From: B30-G6 sp964633115
Lineage (GTDB): Bacteria > Desulfobacterota > Desulfobacteria > Desulfobacterales > B30-G6
Assembly: GCA_964633115.1 (NCBI GenBank)
Contig: CAZWEO010000013.1
Span: forward strand, 6,008-70,007
Direction: 5' to 3'
Length of the DNA: 64,000 nucleotides
The notes beneath the pieces were generated by a model that was given only the letters and a program-made list of their open reading frames with translations, made no database searches and was not told where the DNA came from. Of this stretch, positions 7,882-16,116 are shown piece after piece (position 1 is the first letter of the stretch; every line of letters starts with the position of its first letter). The translations under genes and the position numbers were made by a program.

Positions 7882-9579
7882 TTATAGTCTTCCCTTTTTC
7901 AGGATTGCAAACAGAAGCCAGACGCCCATGATGGCAGCGGCCAAAAAACCGATGATGCCAATAAGGGAGATTCCATAGAATAACGGTGGTGTTTTGGAGA
8001 TAACGATCAACGCCGATCCGATGATTAGGGCAGCGATAATAATCGAAAAGGATATGCGATTACTAATCTGATCATGGGTGGAAAGCATCTGATCGAGCCC
8101 CTGAAGTTCATGTGAAAAAGAGAGTCTGTGCTGACGGATAAGGCGCGTAATTTCAAGTACATCCTTGGGAAAATCTTTTAGAAACGTGAACATCTGTGAC
8201 CCCAGGGACAGGACGTCACTTTCCAATCGTTCGGCCGAAAACCGTTCCAATTTGACTTTCTTGATAAAGGGTTCGGCGTGACGAACCATATCGAAATCCG
8301 GATCAAGCAGGCAGGCAACACTCTCCACCGTACTCAGGGCCTTCATCATAAGAAAAATGTCCGGATAAATCCGCAAGCGGTGTTGTGCGGCCAGCTCCAG
8401 CAAATGCTGTAGCAGTTTGCCCAGTTCGATGTCTTTAAGTGGTTTGTACAAATGCTGCCCCATGAACTCGGCCACCTCTTTTTCAAAGGTCCGCATGTTG
8501 GGCTCTTCTTCCCAGGCGGTAATCCGGAGCAGGCAACGGGCGGTGCGGGTTTCATCTTGGCGAACAATACTGTCCACAAGCTCAACGAAATCTTCACGGG
8601 TGTTGCGATCGATGGCCCCCACCATACCAAAATCGAGTAGGCAGATCACGTTGCCCGGCAGTACGAAAACATTGCCGGGATGGGGATCCGCGTGGAAAAA
8701 ACCATGATCAAAAATTTGACTCAGACAGATACGGGCGCCTCGAATGGTGATGGTTTTGCGATCATAGCCCTCCTGATCCAACTGGTCCAATTTCGACACC
8801 TTAATTCCCCGTACTAACTCGGTAGTAAGAACGCGGTCGGTGGTAGTTTCCCGAAAAACTTTGGGAATATAGACTGTTGGATCCTGCAGAAACTGGCTGG
8901 AAACCCGCTCCATGCTGGTGGCCTCGATGGTGTAATCCAATTCCTTTTCCAGCGTTTTGGCAAATTCCTCTACTATTTTTACGGGTTGATGCAAGGAGAT
9001 TTCTTCGATGTGACGCTCCGCCAAGGTTGCCAGGTGGAGCATGATCTCCAGATCAACATCGACGAGTCGTCGAATACGCGGTCGCTGGATTTTGACGGCC
9101 ACATCCTCACCTTCCATCAAGCACGCTCGGTGAACTTGTCCAATGGACGCCGAAGCCAATGGTGTTTCCTCAAAGGTTTTAAAGACTTCTTCGATTGGTT
9201 GTCGCAACTCTGATTCGACGATGCGTTTGGCATCTTTATATGGAAAGGGCGGAACCTCGTCTTGCAGTTTGGAGAGTTCGCTAACAAAATCGATTGGTAC
9301 CAGGTCAGGGCGTGTAGAAAGGATCTGGCCTAGCTTAATGTAGGTGGGGCCTAGCTCTTCAAAGGCCATTCTGAGCCGCTCGGCTCGGGAAGATTTCTCT
9401 TCATGTTCGCGACGTTTTTTACTGATCATTTGAAGACCGATTTCAATGTACTGGTCGATGTGGAGTGTTTCAACCAGGTCACCGAAACCATACTTGATCA
9501 GAACGCCTAGGATTTGCCGGTAGCGATTTAGATTGCGGTAGGTTCGGCCGATAACGCCAATTTTGCGAATACTAAGCAT
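7882..9579 (-). CDS. ubiB: UbiB/AarF (ABC1) family atypical kinase
   Basis: A 565-residue ABC1/ADCK-type protein. It shows the family KxGQ motif (YIKLGQILSTRPDL), an Ala-rich nucleotide loop (PLASASIGQVHRA), the VAVKIQRP lysine, the ExD-like region (LDYTIEATSMERV), the catalytic loop HADPHPGNVFV and the metal-binding DFGMVG. Two or more hydrophobic C-terminal segments (about 505-560) anchor it in the membrane. These proteins support quinone biosynthesis or lipid handling. The start was placed at ATG 9579 rather than the TTG two codons earlier. It lies just downstream of the phasin-like gene on the same strand. Confidence 0.92.
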   Translation of the reverse strand: MLSIRKIGVIGRTYRNLNRYRQILGVLIKYGFGDLVETLHIDQYIEIGLQMISKKRREHEEKSSRAERLRMAFEELGPTYIKLGQILSTRPDLVPIDFVSELSKLQDEVPPFPYKDAKRIVESELRQPIEEVFKTFEETPLASASIGQVHRACLMEGEDVAVKIQRPRIRRLVDVDLEIMLHLATLAERHIEEISLHQPVKIVEEFAKTLEKELDYTIEATSMERVSSQFLQDPTVYIPKVFRETTTDRVLTTELVRGIKVSKLDQLDQEGYDRKTITIRGARICLSQIFDHGFFHADPHPGNVFVLPGNVICLLDFGMVGAIDRNTREDFVELVDSIVRQDETRTARCLLRITAWEEEPNMRTFEKEVAEFMGQHLYKPLKDIELGKLLQHLLELAAQHRLRIYPDIFLMMKALSTVESVACLLDPDFDMVRHAEPFIKKVKLERFSAERLESDVLSLGSQMFTFLKDFPKDVLEITRLIRQHRLSFSHELQGLDQMLSTHDQISNRISFSIIIAALIIGSALIVISKTPPLFYGISLIGIIGFLAAAIMGVWLLFAILKKGRL

Positions 9580-9633
9580 GGTCAATCCGTCGCGATAAAA
9601 GTTAGAGTTGGATTGGAAGGCTATCTATTTGGC

Positions 9634-9942
9634 TTATTTTTCTCCCTGCTCGCTGATCATTTTTTTCAGCTCACGAATTTCCTTTTTCAAGCCTTTGAGT
9701 TCCTCAGAGGTGACAACGTCGGCGCGCTTTAAAAATGTATGCACGCTTTTTTCAACACGCTTTTCCAGCCGGGACTGGGCTTCAGTGTAGCGGCTTTCCA
9801 GATCTTTTAGGAATTTCTGACCTTCCTCTCTGGGCATTTCGCCTACTTTCTCCAACTCCTTACCCAGGGCTTCCACTTCATCCCAGGTTTTGAGGGCTAA
9901 GCCGATGCCAGTTAGCATGCCTTTTCGGATCAATTCGTACAT
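9634..9942 (-). CDS. Small phasin-like coiled-coil protein
   Basis: A 102-residue, highly charged, mostly helical protein with GIGLALKTWDEVEALGKEL at the N-terminus and a heptad-like Lys/Glu C-terminus. This resembles short phasins (granule-associated, PF05597-like). GGAGGGGGA precedes the ATG. It is followed by ubiB in the same direction and may share its transcript. Phasin-type function is inferred from composition and pattern, not from a diagnostic motif. Confidence 0.6.
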   Translation of the reverse strand: MYELIRKGMLTGIGLALKTWDEVEALGKELEKVGEMPREEGQKFLKDLESRYTEAQSRLEKRVEKSVHTFLKRADVVTSEELKGLKKEIRELKKMISEQGEK

Positions 9943-10048
9943 AATTCCCCCTCCAAAAATAAATTTTCAATTATTATGTAAAAACGATGTTTAAAGTATT
10001 GTGAAACCGGTGAATGATACCTAATTATTTTGTCTATCCGGTGAAAAT

Positions 10049-11203
10049 TTATTTTAATTTCCCAATTATTGCGCTGGCAATGGTATTTTTCTGGATCTCG
10101 CGGGTGCCTTCATAGATCTCTGTGATTTTGGCATCACGGTAAAACCGTTCAACTTCATATTCCTTCATATAACCGTACCCGCCATGAAGCTGGATGGCTT
10201 CATCGGCAACTTCCACCGCCGCTCGTGCTGCAACCATTTTGGCCATGGACGTCAGTTTGGGATCAATGCGACCCTGATCAAAATTCCAGGCGGCTTTATA
10301 GGTCATCAGCCTGGCCAGCTCGATCTTGGTGGCCATATCGGCCAGTTTGTGTTGGGTAACTTGGAATTGGGCGATCTTTTTTCCGAATTGTTCCCGCTGT
10401 TTTACGTAGGCCAGCGCACGATCATAAGCACCTTGGGCGGTCCCGAGTGCTTGGGCAGCGACCTGGATGCGACTTTCATCAAAAAAATGAAGTACCTGAT
10501 AAAATCCTTTGTTTTCCTCGCCAACCAAATTGGACAAAGGCACGCGCACGTCTTTAAGTATCACTTCGGTGGTGGACATCATGTTGATACCCATTTTGTC
10601 GCCCACATCCACGGTGGTAAGACCTTCACGGTCTGCTTCAACCAGAATAGTGCTGATACCCCGGTAGGACGGTTTGGCTTCTGGATCAGTTTGGCACATG
10701 ACCGTATAAAAGGACGCCAGTCCACCATTGGTGATAAACGTTTTGGCGCCATTGATAACCCATTCATCGCCTTCCTTAACAGCAGCGGTATCCATAAAGG
10801 TAATATCCGAACCATGGTTCGGTTCAGTGAAGGCACCGGCCGATAGCGCCTTTCCTTCGGCAACTTGTGGTAGCCATTTTTCTTTTTGTTCATCGCTTCC
10901 GTAATGCATAATAATTTCTGAGGCAAAGCTGGCTAAGGCAACCGCGCTGCCAATAGTAGAATCCTGGCGACATAGCTCTTCAATCACTAAAATATCTTCA
11001 AGGCTACCCATTCCCTGACCGGAATATTCCTCGGGGAAATGAACACCGATTAGGCCGATGTCACCGGCTTTTTGCCAAATTTTATGTGGGAATTCATGTT
11101 TCTTGTCGAGTTCAAGGGCCAAATCCTTATCAAACTCGCCTTTGGTAAAATCACGGACAGCCTTCTGAATATCTTTTTGTGTCTTGTTGAGCTCAAATTC
11201 CAT
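10049..11203 (-). CDS. Acyl-CoA dehydrogenase
   Basis: A 384-residue FAD enzyme of the acyl-CoA dehydrogenase family that oxidises acyl-CoA to enoyl-CoA and passes electrons to ETF. Visible motifs: GAFTEPNHGSDI and WVINGAKTFITNGG (flavin and substrate region), REQFGKKIAQFQVTQHKLADM, and the C-terminal QLHGGYGYMKEYEVERFYRDAKITEIYEGTREIQ split over two family signatures. The catalytic Glu is expected at YEGT. The length is standard. A good AGGGGG precedes the ATG. Chain-length preference cannot be read from the sequence. Confidence 0.93.
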   Translation of the reverse strand: MEFELNKTQKDIQKAVRDFTKGEFDKDLALELDKKHEFPHKIWQKAGDIGLIGVHFPEEYSGQGMGSLEDILVIEELCRQDSTIGSAVALASFASEIIMHYGSDEQKEKWLPQVAEGKALSAGAFTEPNHGSDITFMDTAAVKEGDEWVINGAKTFITNGGLASFYTVMCQTDPEAKPSYRGISTILVEADREGLTTVDVGDKMGINMMSTTEVILKDVRVPLSNLVGEENKGFYQVLHFFDESRIQVAAQALGTAQGAYDRALAYVKQREQFGKKIAQFQVTQHKLADMATKIELARLMTYKAAWNFDQGRIDPKLTSMAKMVAARAAVEVADEAIQLHGGYGYMKEYEVERFYRDAKITEIYEGTREIQKNTIASAIIGKLK

Positions 11204-11408
11204 TAAAACCCCCTTAAATCATTGCCAAATTGAACTAGGTCTTTATATTGAGATCCTCATTCATCACCCACTACAAACAGTTTAGGATGAATTTAAATTT
11301 GGTTAAAAAAGTAGCATACAGGTTAGGGTAATGCAAGCGGATTACAAGCCACCGACAATTGATAAAAAGTGTTGTGTATTTATAGGAAATAGGGACACCA
11401 AAACCTAC

Positions 11409-11437
11409 TTGACTGGTTGGGCAATCTGCCATAGATT
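11409..11437 (+). promoter_or_regulatory. Promoter upstream of the CooC-like gene
   Basis: TTGACT (11409-11414), a 17-base spacer, then TAGATT (11432-11437). Together with the 368-base gap (11204-11571) it would drive the rightward genes from 11572. Between it and the gene lies a word-like repeat stretch (about 11441-11525: aagctttaagctgtaagc and similar). Nothing else was seen in this gap. Confidence 0.5.
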
Positions 11438-11571
11438 GTTTATGAGCATTAAGCTTTAAGCTGTAAGCATAAAGCAGCTAATCGCTTATGGCTTATTACT
11501 TAGAGCCTTGACTCTGAAGCCCTCAGGCTTTTGCAGGTATCGGGCAGAGCTCACAAATGAAAGGAAATACT

Positions 11572-12321
11572 ATGCCAATATCGATAGCACTTGCAGGCAA
11601 AGGTGGAACCGGAAAAACCACCGTGGCCGGCATGCTCATCAAATATCTAATAAAAAATGGCAAACAGCCGGTGCTTGCTGTGGATGCCGACAGTAATGCC
11701 AACCTTAATGAAGTGCTGGGTCTTGAGGTCTCAGGTACGCTGAGCCAAGCACGTGAAGATATGAAGAAAGGCAATGTCCCCAGCGGCATGACCAAAGATG
11801 TATTCATGTCCATGAAACTTGAACAGGCTGTTATCGAAGACAAAGGATATGATCTGGTGGTGATGGGACAGCCAGAAGGTCCGGGTTGTTACTGTGCAGC
11901 CAATACGCTTGTGACGGGTTTTATGGAGCGGCTGACAAGAAACTATCCCTATATCGTTATGGACAATGAAGCCGGCATGGAGCACATCAGCCGCTTGACA
12001 ACCAGTAACATCGATATTCTTTTGATTGTATCAGATACTTCGAGAAGAGGATTGCAAGCAGCCATGCGTATTGATGCTCTCAGTAAGGAACTGAATATCG
12101 GCGTGGGCAGGAGTTGTTTGATCTTGAACCAAGCCAAAGAGGCTCCCATGCAGGCTGTTCTTGACATGCTGAATACAGCGGAACTTGAGCTATCCGGAAC
12201 CATACCCGAAGATCAAACGGTCTATGAATTTGATCTCGAGGGACGCGCAACCGTTGAATTGCCGGAGGATAATGCAGCTGTTCAATCTGCATTTTCTATT
12301 TTTCAGAAAATTGTTGTTTAA
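11572..12321 (+). CDS. CooC/AcsF-type nickel-insertion ATPase
   Basis: A 249-residue MinD/SIMIBI-class P-loop ATPase with the deviant Walker A GKGGTGKTT at the N-terminus, DADSNANLN, a CYC dimerisation/metal motif (PGCYCAAN) and the Walker B-like YIVMDNEAGMEHISR. CooC-type proteins mature carbon monoxide dehydrogenase/acetyl-CoA synthase by nickel delivery. No CODH subunit lies in this window, so the target must be encoded elsewhere. The start at 11572 follows AAAGGA; an ATG 15 bases earlier lacks a ribosome site. Confidence 0.85.
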   Translation: MPISIALAGKGGTGKTTVAGMLIKYLIKNGKQPVLAVDADSNANLNEVLGLEVSGTLSQAREDMKKGNVPSGMTKDVFMSMKLEQAVIEDKGYDLVVMGQPEGPGCYCAANTLVTGFMERLTRNYPYIVMDNEAGMEHISRLTTSNIDILLIVSDTSRRGLQAAMRIDALSKELNIGVGRSCLILNQAKEAPMQAVLDMLNTAELELSGTIPEDQTVYEFDLEGRATVELPEDNAAVQSAFSIFQKIVV

Positions 12322-12472
12322 AGATAGGTTTAAATGCCATCTGTGGCGGCTAAAGTTCCAATCCATGATGCTGGATTTTCGGCGAGGAGTTCGTCGGAGA
12401 CTCACGCGAAAGCCTCAAGTCGAGTCACAGCGGGGTATTAAACTGTAAACCAAGTATGGTGGGCATTAAGCA

Positions 12473-13432
12473 ATGAAAAAAACGGGCTTTCTTTTTGATC
12501 AGCGCTATCTTCTGCATGACACAGGGCCATATCATCCGGAAGTTCCGGAAAGACTTCAGGCCATTTATCAGGGCATTGAAAATGGTGGACTGATTCCCAA
12601 GCTTAGAATGATTACAGCGGATAGAGCCGATCTTAAATGGGTGGAGTCAGTTCACAGTACTGATTATATCCGTAGGTTTGAAGAGGTTTGCTATGCTGGC
12701 AAACCTACCATGGATTCCCCGGACAACCGCATGTGTACCGAAACGTTCGAAACAGCCTTGCTAGCGGTTGGCGGCGTGCTTAAGGTGGTGGATCTCGTCA
12801 TGCAGGATGAGCTTGACAATGCTTTTTGTGCGATCAGGCCTCCGGGTCATCATGCTGAGGTATCGGAAGCTATGGGGTTCTGCTATTTTAACAATGTTGC
12901 CATTGCAGCCAGATATCTACAACAACAATGGCACATATCCAAGGTTGGTATAATTGACTTTGATGTTCATCATGGTAATGGCACCCAACATATATTTGAA
13001 AAGGATGCATCGGTTTTTTATTATTCTATTCATCAACATCCCTCTTTTGCATATCCAGGTACCGGACGAGAATTTGAAAAGGGATCTGTGGACGGTCTCG
13101 GATTTACCAAGAATACGCCGGTGTTACCCGGGCAGGGGGATGAAGAATATCGTCAATATTTGCGACGTGATTTAGAGCCGGCCTTTGATGAATTTCAACC
13201 GGATATGATCTTAATCTCGGCCGGCTTTGATGGCCACATGGACGATGACATGTCAGATGTCAGACTTTCGACAGATGCCTTTTCATGGATCATGGAATCC
13301 ATTTTTCAAATGGCTGAGAAATACTCAAACGGAAAATTGATATCAATTTTAGAAGGCGGTTACAGTCTAAAACGACTACCGGAACTTGCTAGCAACCATG
13401 TCCAAATTCTCATGAACGGACGAATAAAATGA
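12473..13432 (+). CDS. AcuC-like histone deacetylase family protein
   Basis: A 319-residue class II-type zinc deacylase fold. It shows the early HPEVPERL, RPPGHHAE (the catalytic His pair), GFCYFNNVAIAA, the zinc-binding DFDVHHGNGTQ, SIHQHP, SAGFDGH (the second zinc Asp) and LEGGYSL (transition-state Tyr). Bacterial relatives such as AcuC deacetylate proteins including acetyl-CoA synthetase; others act on acetylpolyamines. The neighbouring CBS-ACT protein resembles AcuB, and an acuB/acuC pair favours a role in reversing protein acylation. Confidence 0.9.
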   Translation: MKKTGFLFDQRYLLHDTGPYHPEVPERLQAIYQGIENGGLIPKLRMITADRADLKWVESVHSTDYIRRFEEVCYAGKPTMDSPDNRMCTETFETALLAVGGVLKVVDLVMQDELDNAFCAIRPPGHHAEVSEAMGFCYFNNVAIAARYLQQQWHISKVGIIDFDVHHGNGTQHIFEKDASVFYYSIHQHPSFAYPGTGREFEKGSVDGLGFTKNTPVLPGQGDEEYRQYLRRDLEPAFDEFQPDMILISAGFDGHMDDDMSDVRLSTDAFSWIMESIFQMAEKYSNGKLISILEGGYSLKRLPELASNHVQILMNGRIK

Positions 13433-13544
13433 ATCATGGTTAGAATTAAGTAGGGATTGGCGGTTGCATTTAACGAGGCGTAGTTTAAAACCGTCGACAC
13501 ATGTAAGATTCATTTTTAAAAAAGACTAAAAGGGGGAGGTCCCA

Positions 13545-14222
13545 ATGTTTGTCAGTAGATCAATGACAAGTAAGGTGATAACAATTCAAACGCATGAAAC
13601 AATACTGGAAGCCCAGAAAAAAATGGCGATCCACCGGATTCGGCATTTGCCGGTAATTGATGCCGATGACCGCTTAATCGGTGTCGTCACAGATCGAGAT
13701 GTGCGTAGTGTTCTGCCGTATGATTGCTATAAGGATCCAGATTGTTCTGAGGAAAAAGAGAAGGCCGCAGGGTGCAAGATTGAAGAGATTATGACCAAGG
13801 ATCCCATCACCATCTCGCCATCTGACACAATCCAGGATACACTGCTCCTGATACAGGAAAAGCGTGTGGGAGCCTTCCCGGTGGTGGATGTCGACGGTAA
13901 ACTCAAAGGCATCATTTCCGTGCGGGATTTACTGCGGGCCTTTATCAATGTTTTGGGTATCGGTGAACCCGGTATGCTGCTGTGTATCCTGGTGGAAGAA
14001 GGGGTGGGGCAATTAAAAAAGATTGTCGATGCCATCACCGAAGAAGGTATTTCCTTTGGTAGTATATTGGTTGCCAGGTATTGGGAGGAAGACAAACGGG
14101 CCGTTTTCCCATATTTATTGACGCAAAACATTAGTCGGGTAAAAAGAAAGCTCACCGATATGGGCTATACTCTGCTGGAACCCATGGATTGGTATCTGGA
14201 TCAGTTGCCCAAGCACGAATAA
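13545..14222 (+). CDS. AcuB-like protein: tandem CBS domains plus ACT-like domain
   Basis: A 225-residue protein with two CBS motifs (about 5-60, RHLPVIDADDRLIGVVTDRD; about 85-140, AFPVVDVDGKLKGIISVRD) that bind adenosyl ligands. The C-terminal ACT-like region of about 75 residues holds LCILVEEGVGQLKKIVDAI. GGGAGG lies before the ATG. The gene follows the AcuC-like deacetylase by about 110 bases, as in acuABC operons, and likely senses energy charge or an adenine nucleotide for that system. Confidence 0.82.
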   Translation: MFVSRSMTSKVITIQTHETILEAQKKMAIHRIRHLPVIDADDRLIGVVTDRDVRSVLPYDCYKDPDCSEEKEKAAGCKIEEIMTKDPITISPSDTIQDTLLLIQEKRVGAFPVVDVDGKLKGIISVRDLLRAFINVLGIGEPGMLLCILVEEGVGQLKKIVDAITEEGISFGSILVARYWEEDKRAVFPYLLTQNISRVKRKLTDMGYTLLEPMDWYLDQLPKHE

Positions 14223-14300
14223 TATCCGCAGATACATTTGTGGTTGTATGCTAACTATCATGGGTCAAAATTACTTCCATTTTATTCCTAATATTTCCTA

Positions 14301-15176
14301 TTGAATGCCAAAGAAGATACTATCCAAAATCCATATGGAGAGTTGTTTATTTATTATCTTCAGGGGTGTCTGATGCGTGAATGTAGTATCCATGATCCCG
14401 CCTTCATCGGTAACTGGGAAGAGGATGGCTACAGCTTTCTTTTTTTTAGTTGCCAATCAAATTCGGAAGTTGCATCCTTGCTTCAAAGTCAACCTCAACT
14501 GAAGCTTCTAGATCAATTCCAAATGTCTTATGAGGAATGGCACGGCCAGCCGGTTGTGCCCATTCGAATTGGGCGGCTACATATTGTTCCGCCGTGGCTA
14601 GCAAAAATTAGTCAGACACCTGATCCTGATATAACAATATCTATAACAGATGCGGATACAATTGAGATCCTTTTGGATCCAGGTGTTGTATTTGGTACCG
14701 GTACGCATGCCACCACGCGCCATTGCATCGAAGCTATACAAATGTTGGTAGACAACGAATCCATTGACACAGCCGTAGATATCGGCACCGGAACCGGTTT
14801 GCTCGCCATCGCGGCTGTTAAGTTGGGCTGCAAAAAAGCATTGGCTCTTGATCTAAATCTATTGGCCGCAAAGACCGCTGCCACAAACATTCGTATCAAT
14901 GCTCTGGAAGAGCGAATTGTCGCTATTCAAGGATCTGCGGAGAATTTTGTGGACTTAACGAGCGATCTTGTGATATCCAATATACATTACGATGTCATGA
15001 AACGGTTGCTAGAACGGGGCTGCTTTTTGCCTACCAAATATGTTATTCTTTCGGGCCTGCTTCGCAGCCAAGCTACTCAATTGGAAACTTTGTTGCAAAA
15101 GGCATCGATCCAAATTCTGAAAAAATGGGACTCCCGGGGGATTTGGCACTCCTATCTTGGGCGAGTTTTAAAGTAG
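14301..15176 (+). CDS. prmA: PrmA-like ribosomal protein L11 methyltransferase
   Basis: A 291-residue class I SAM methyltransferase close to PrmA in length and order. It has the GTGTHATTRHCIEA motif before the SAM fold, motif I DIGTGTGLLAIAA, LALDLN, and DLVISNIHYDVM (the NPPY-like N/I position is SNIH). PrmA trimethylates ribosomal protein L11. The apparent start is TTG without a convincing Shine-Dalgarno; the true start may be further downstream. The N-terminal L11-binding region is divergent, so a different protein substrate remains possible. Confidence 0.78.
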   Translation: MNAKEDTIQNPYGELFIYYLQGCLMRECSIHDPAFIGNWEEDGYSFLFFSCQSNSEVASLLQSQPQLKLLDQFQMSYEEWHGQPVVPIRIGRLHIVPPWLAKISQTPDPDITISITDADTIEILLDPGVVFGTGTHATTRHCIEAIQMLVDNESIDTAVDIGTGTGLLAIAAVKLGCKKALALDLNLLAAKTAATNIRINALEERIVAIQGSAENFVDLTSDLVISNIHYDVMKRLLERGCFLPTKYVILSGLLRSQATQLETLLQKASIQILKKWDSRGIWHSYLGRVLK

Positions 15177-15276
15177 ATGTTGGAGGAAATCCGCACTTAA
15201 AGTCTGAATTGAGCGATTATTTAAATTCATTCTTTGCAGATCGGCCATGCACATTTTTAGGTGATTGAGAGGCTTA

Positions 15277-16116
15277 ATGATTATTACATGCTGGGGTTCC
15301 AGAGGATCGATACCGGTTTCCGGCAAGGAGTATATTAAATACGGTGGCGATACGACCTGCCTCGAAATTCGATCACAGAGTGGCGACATTATTATTGTCG
15401 ATGCCGGTACCGGAATTCGAAGGCTTGGTAACAAGTTAATCAAAGAAGAGGCCTATTTCTACAATTTTATCTTTACGCACGCTCACTGGGATCACATTAT
15501 GGGGCTTCCTTTTTTTAAGCCTCTCTTCAACAGCAAAACTAAAATAAAAGTATTTCGCTGCCCTTATGCTGGCATGTATGCTGAAAAGATGATTACCCGG
15601 GTTTTAACACCACCACATTTCCCCGTAAAATATTCCGATTTGAGTGCTGAATTTACTTATGAGGAAGGCTGCCCGCATCCCTTTCAAATTGGTTCGGTAA
15701 CAGTGGTTCCGATTCACTTAAGTCATCCCAATGGTGGTAGAGGCTTTAAGTTTATTGAGGATCAAAAGACCTTTGTTTTCCTAACGGACAATGAGTTGGG
15801 TTTTATGCATCCCAATGGATTGACCTTGGCAGATTACGCCGAATTCTCATCGCAAGCAGATCTACTGATTCATGATGCCGAGTACACACCCGAGGAATAC
15901 AAAAGTTTTGTTGAATGGGGCCATTCGTCTTATGCCGATGTCCTTGAACTTGCATCTCGTGCCAATGTAAAAAAGCTGGGTTTGTTTCACCTGAACCAGG
16001 CGCGTAGCGATGATGCCATGGACCAGATTGTAGACGTCTGCCGTCAGACCATCGATAAAAATAATTTCGGCTTTGAGTGTCTAGCGGTAGGCAGTGATAT
16101 GACCTTTGAACTATGA
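15277..16116 (+). CDS. Metallo-beta-lactamase fold hydrolase
   Basis: A 279-residue MBL-fold protein of the kind that begins CWGSRGSIPV...KYGGDTTCLEI. It carries IVDAGTGIRRLG, the metal motif THAHWDHIMG, IHLSHPNGG, FLTDNE and a late HSSYADVLELA. This subgroup is often annotated as a phosphodiesterase-like or cyclic-nucleotide-like hydrolase; its substrate is unknown. GAGAGG precedes the ATG. The stop overlaps the next start by four bases (ATGA), so it is translationally coupled to the ASKHA protein. Confidence 0.85.
   Translation: MIITCWGSRGSIPVSGKEYIKYGGDTTCLEIRSQSGDIIIVDAGTGIRRLGNKLIKEEAYFYNFIFTHAHWDHIMGLPFFKPLFNSKTKIKVFRCPYAGMYAEKMITRVLTPPHFPVKYSDLSAEFTYEEGCPHPFQIGSVTVVPIHLSHPNGGRGFKFIEDQKTFVFLTDNELGFMHPNGLTLADYAEFSSQADLLIHDAEYTPEEYKSFVEWGHSSYADVLELASRANVKKLGLFHLNQARSDDAMDQIVDVCRQTIDKNNFGFECLAVGSDMTFEL

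Noticed and set aside
10184..10846. Long plus-strand ORF inside the acyl-CoA dehydrogenase
   Set aside because: It is an antisense shadow of a clear family member on the other strand and shows no family motif.
14301..14370. Upstream extension of PrmA from TTG as certain start
   Set aside because: No Shine-Dalgarno is visible; kept as the annotated start only because the length then matches the family.
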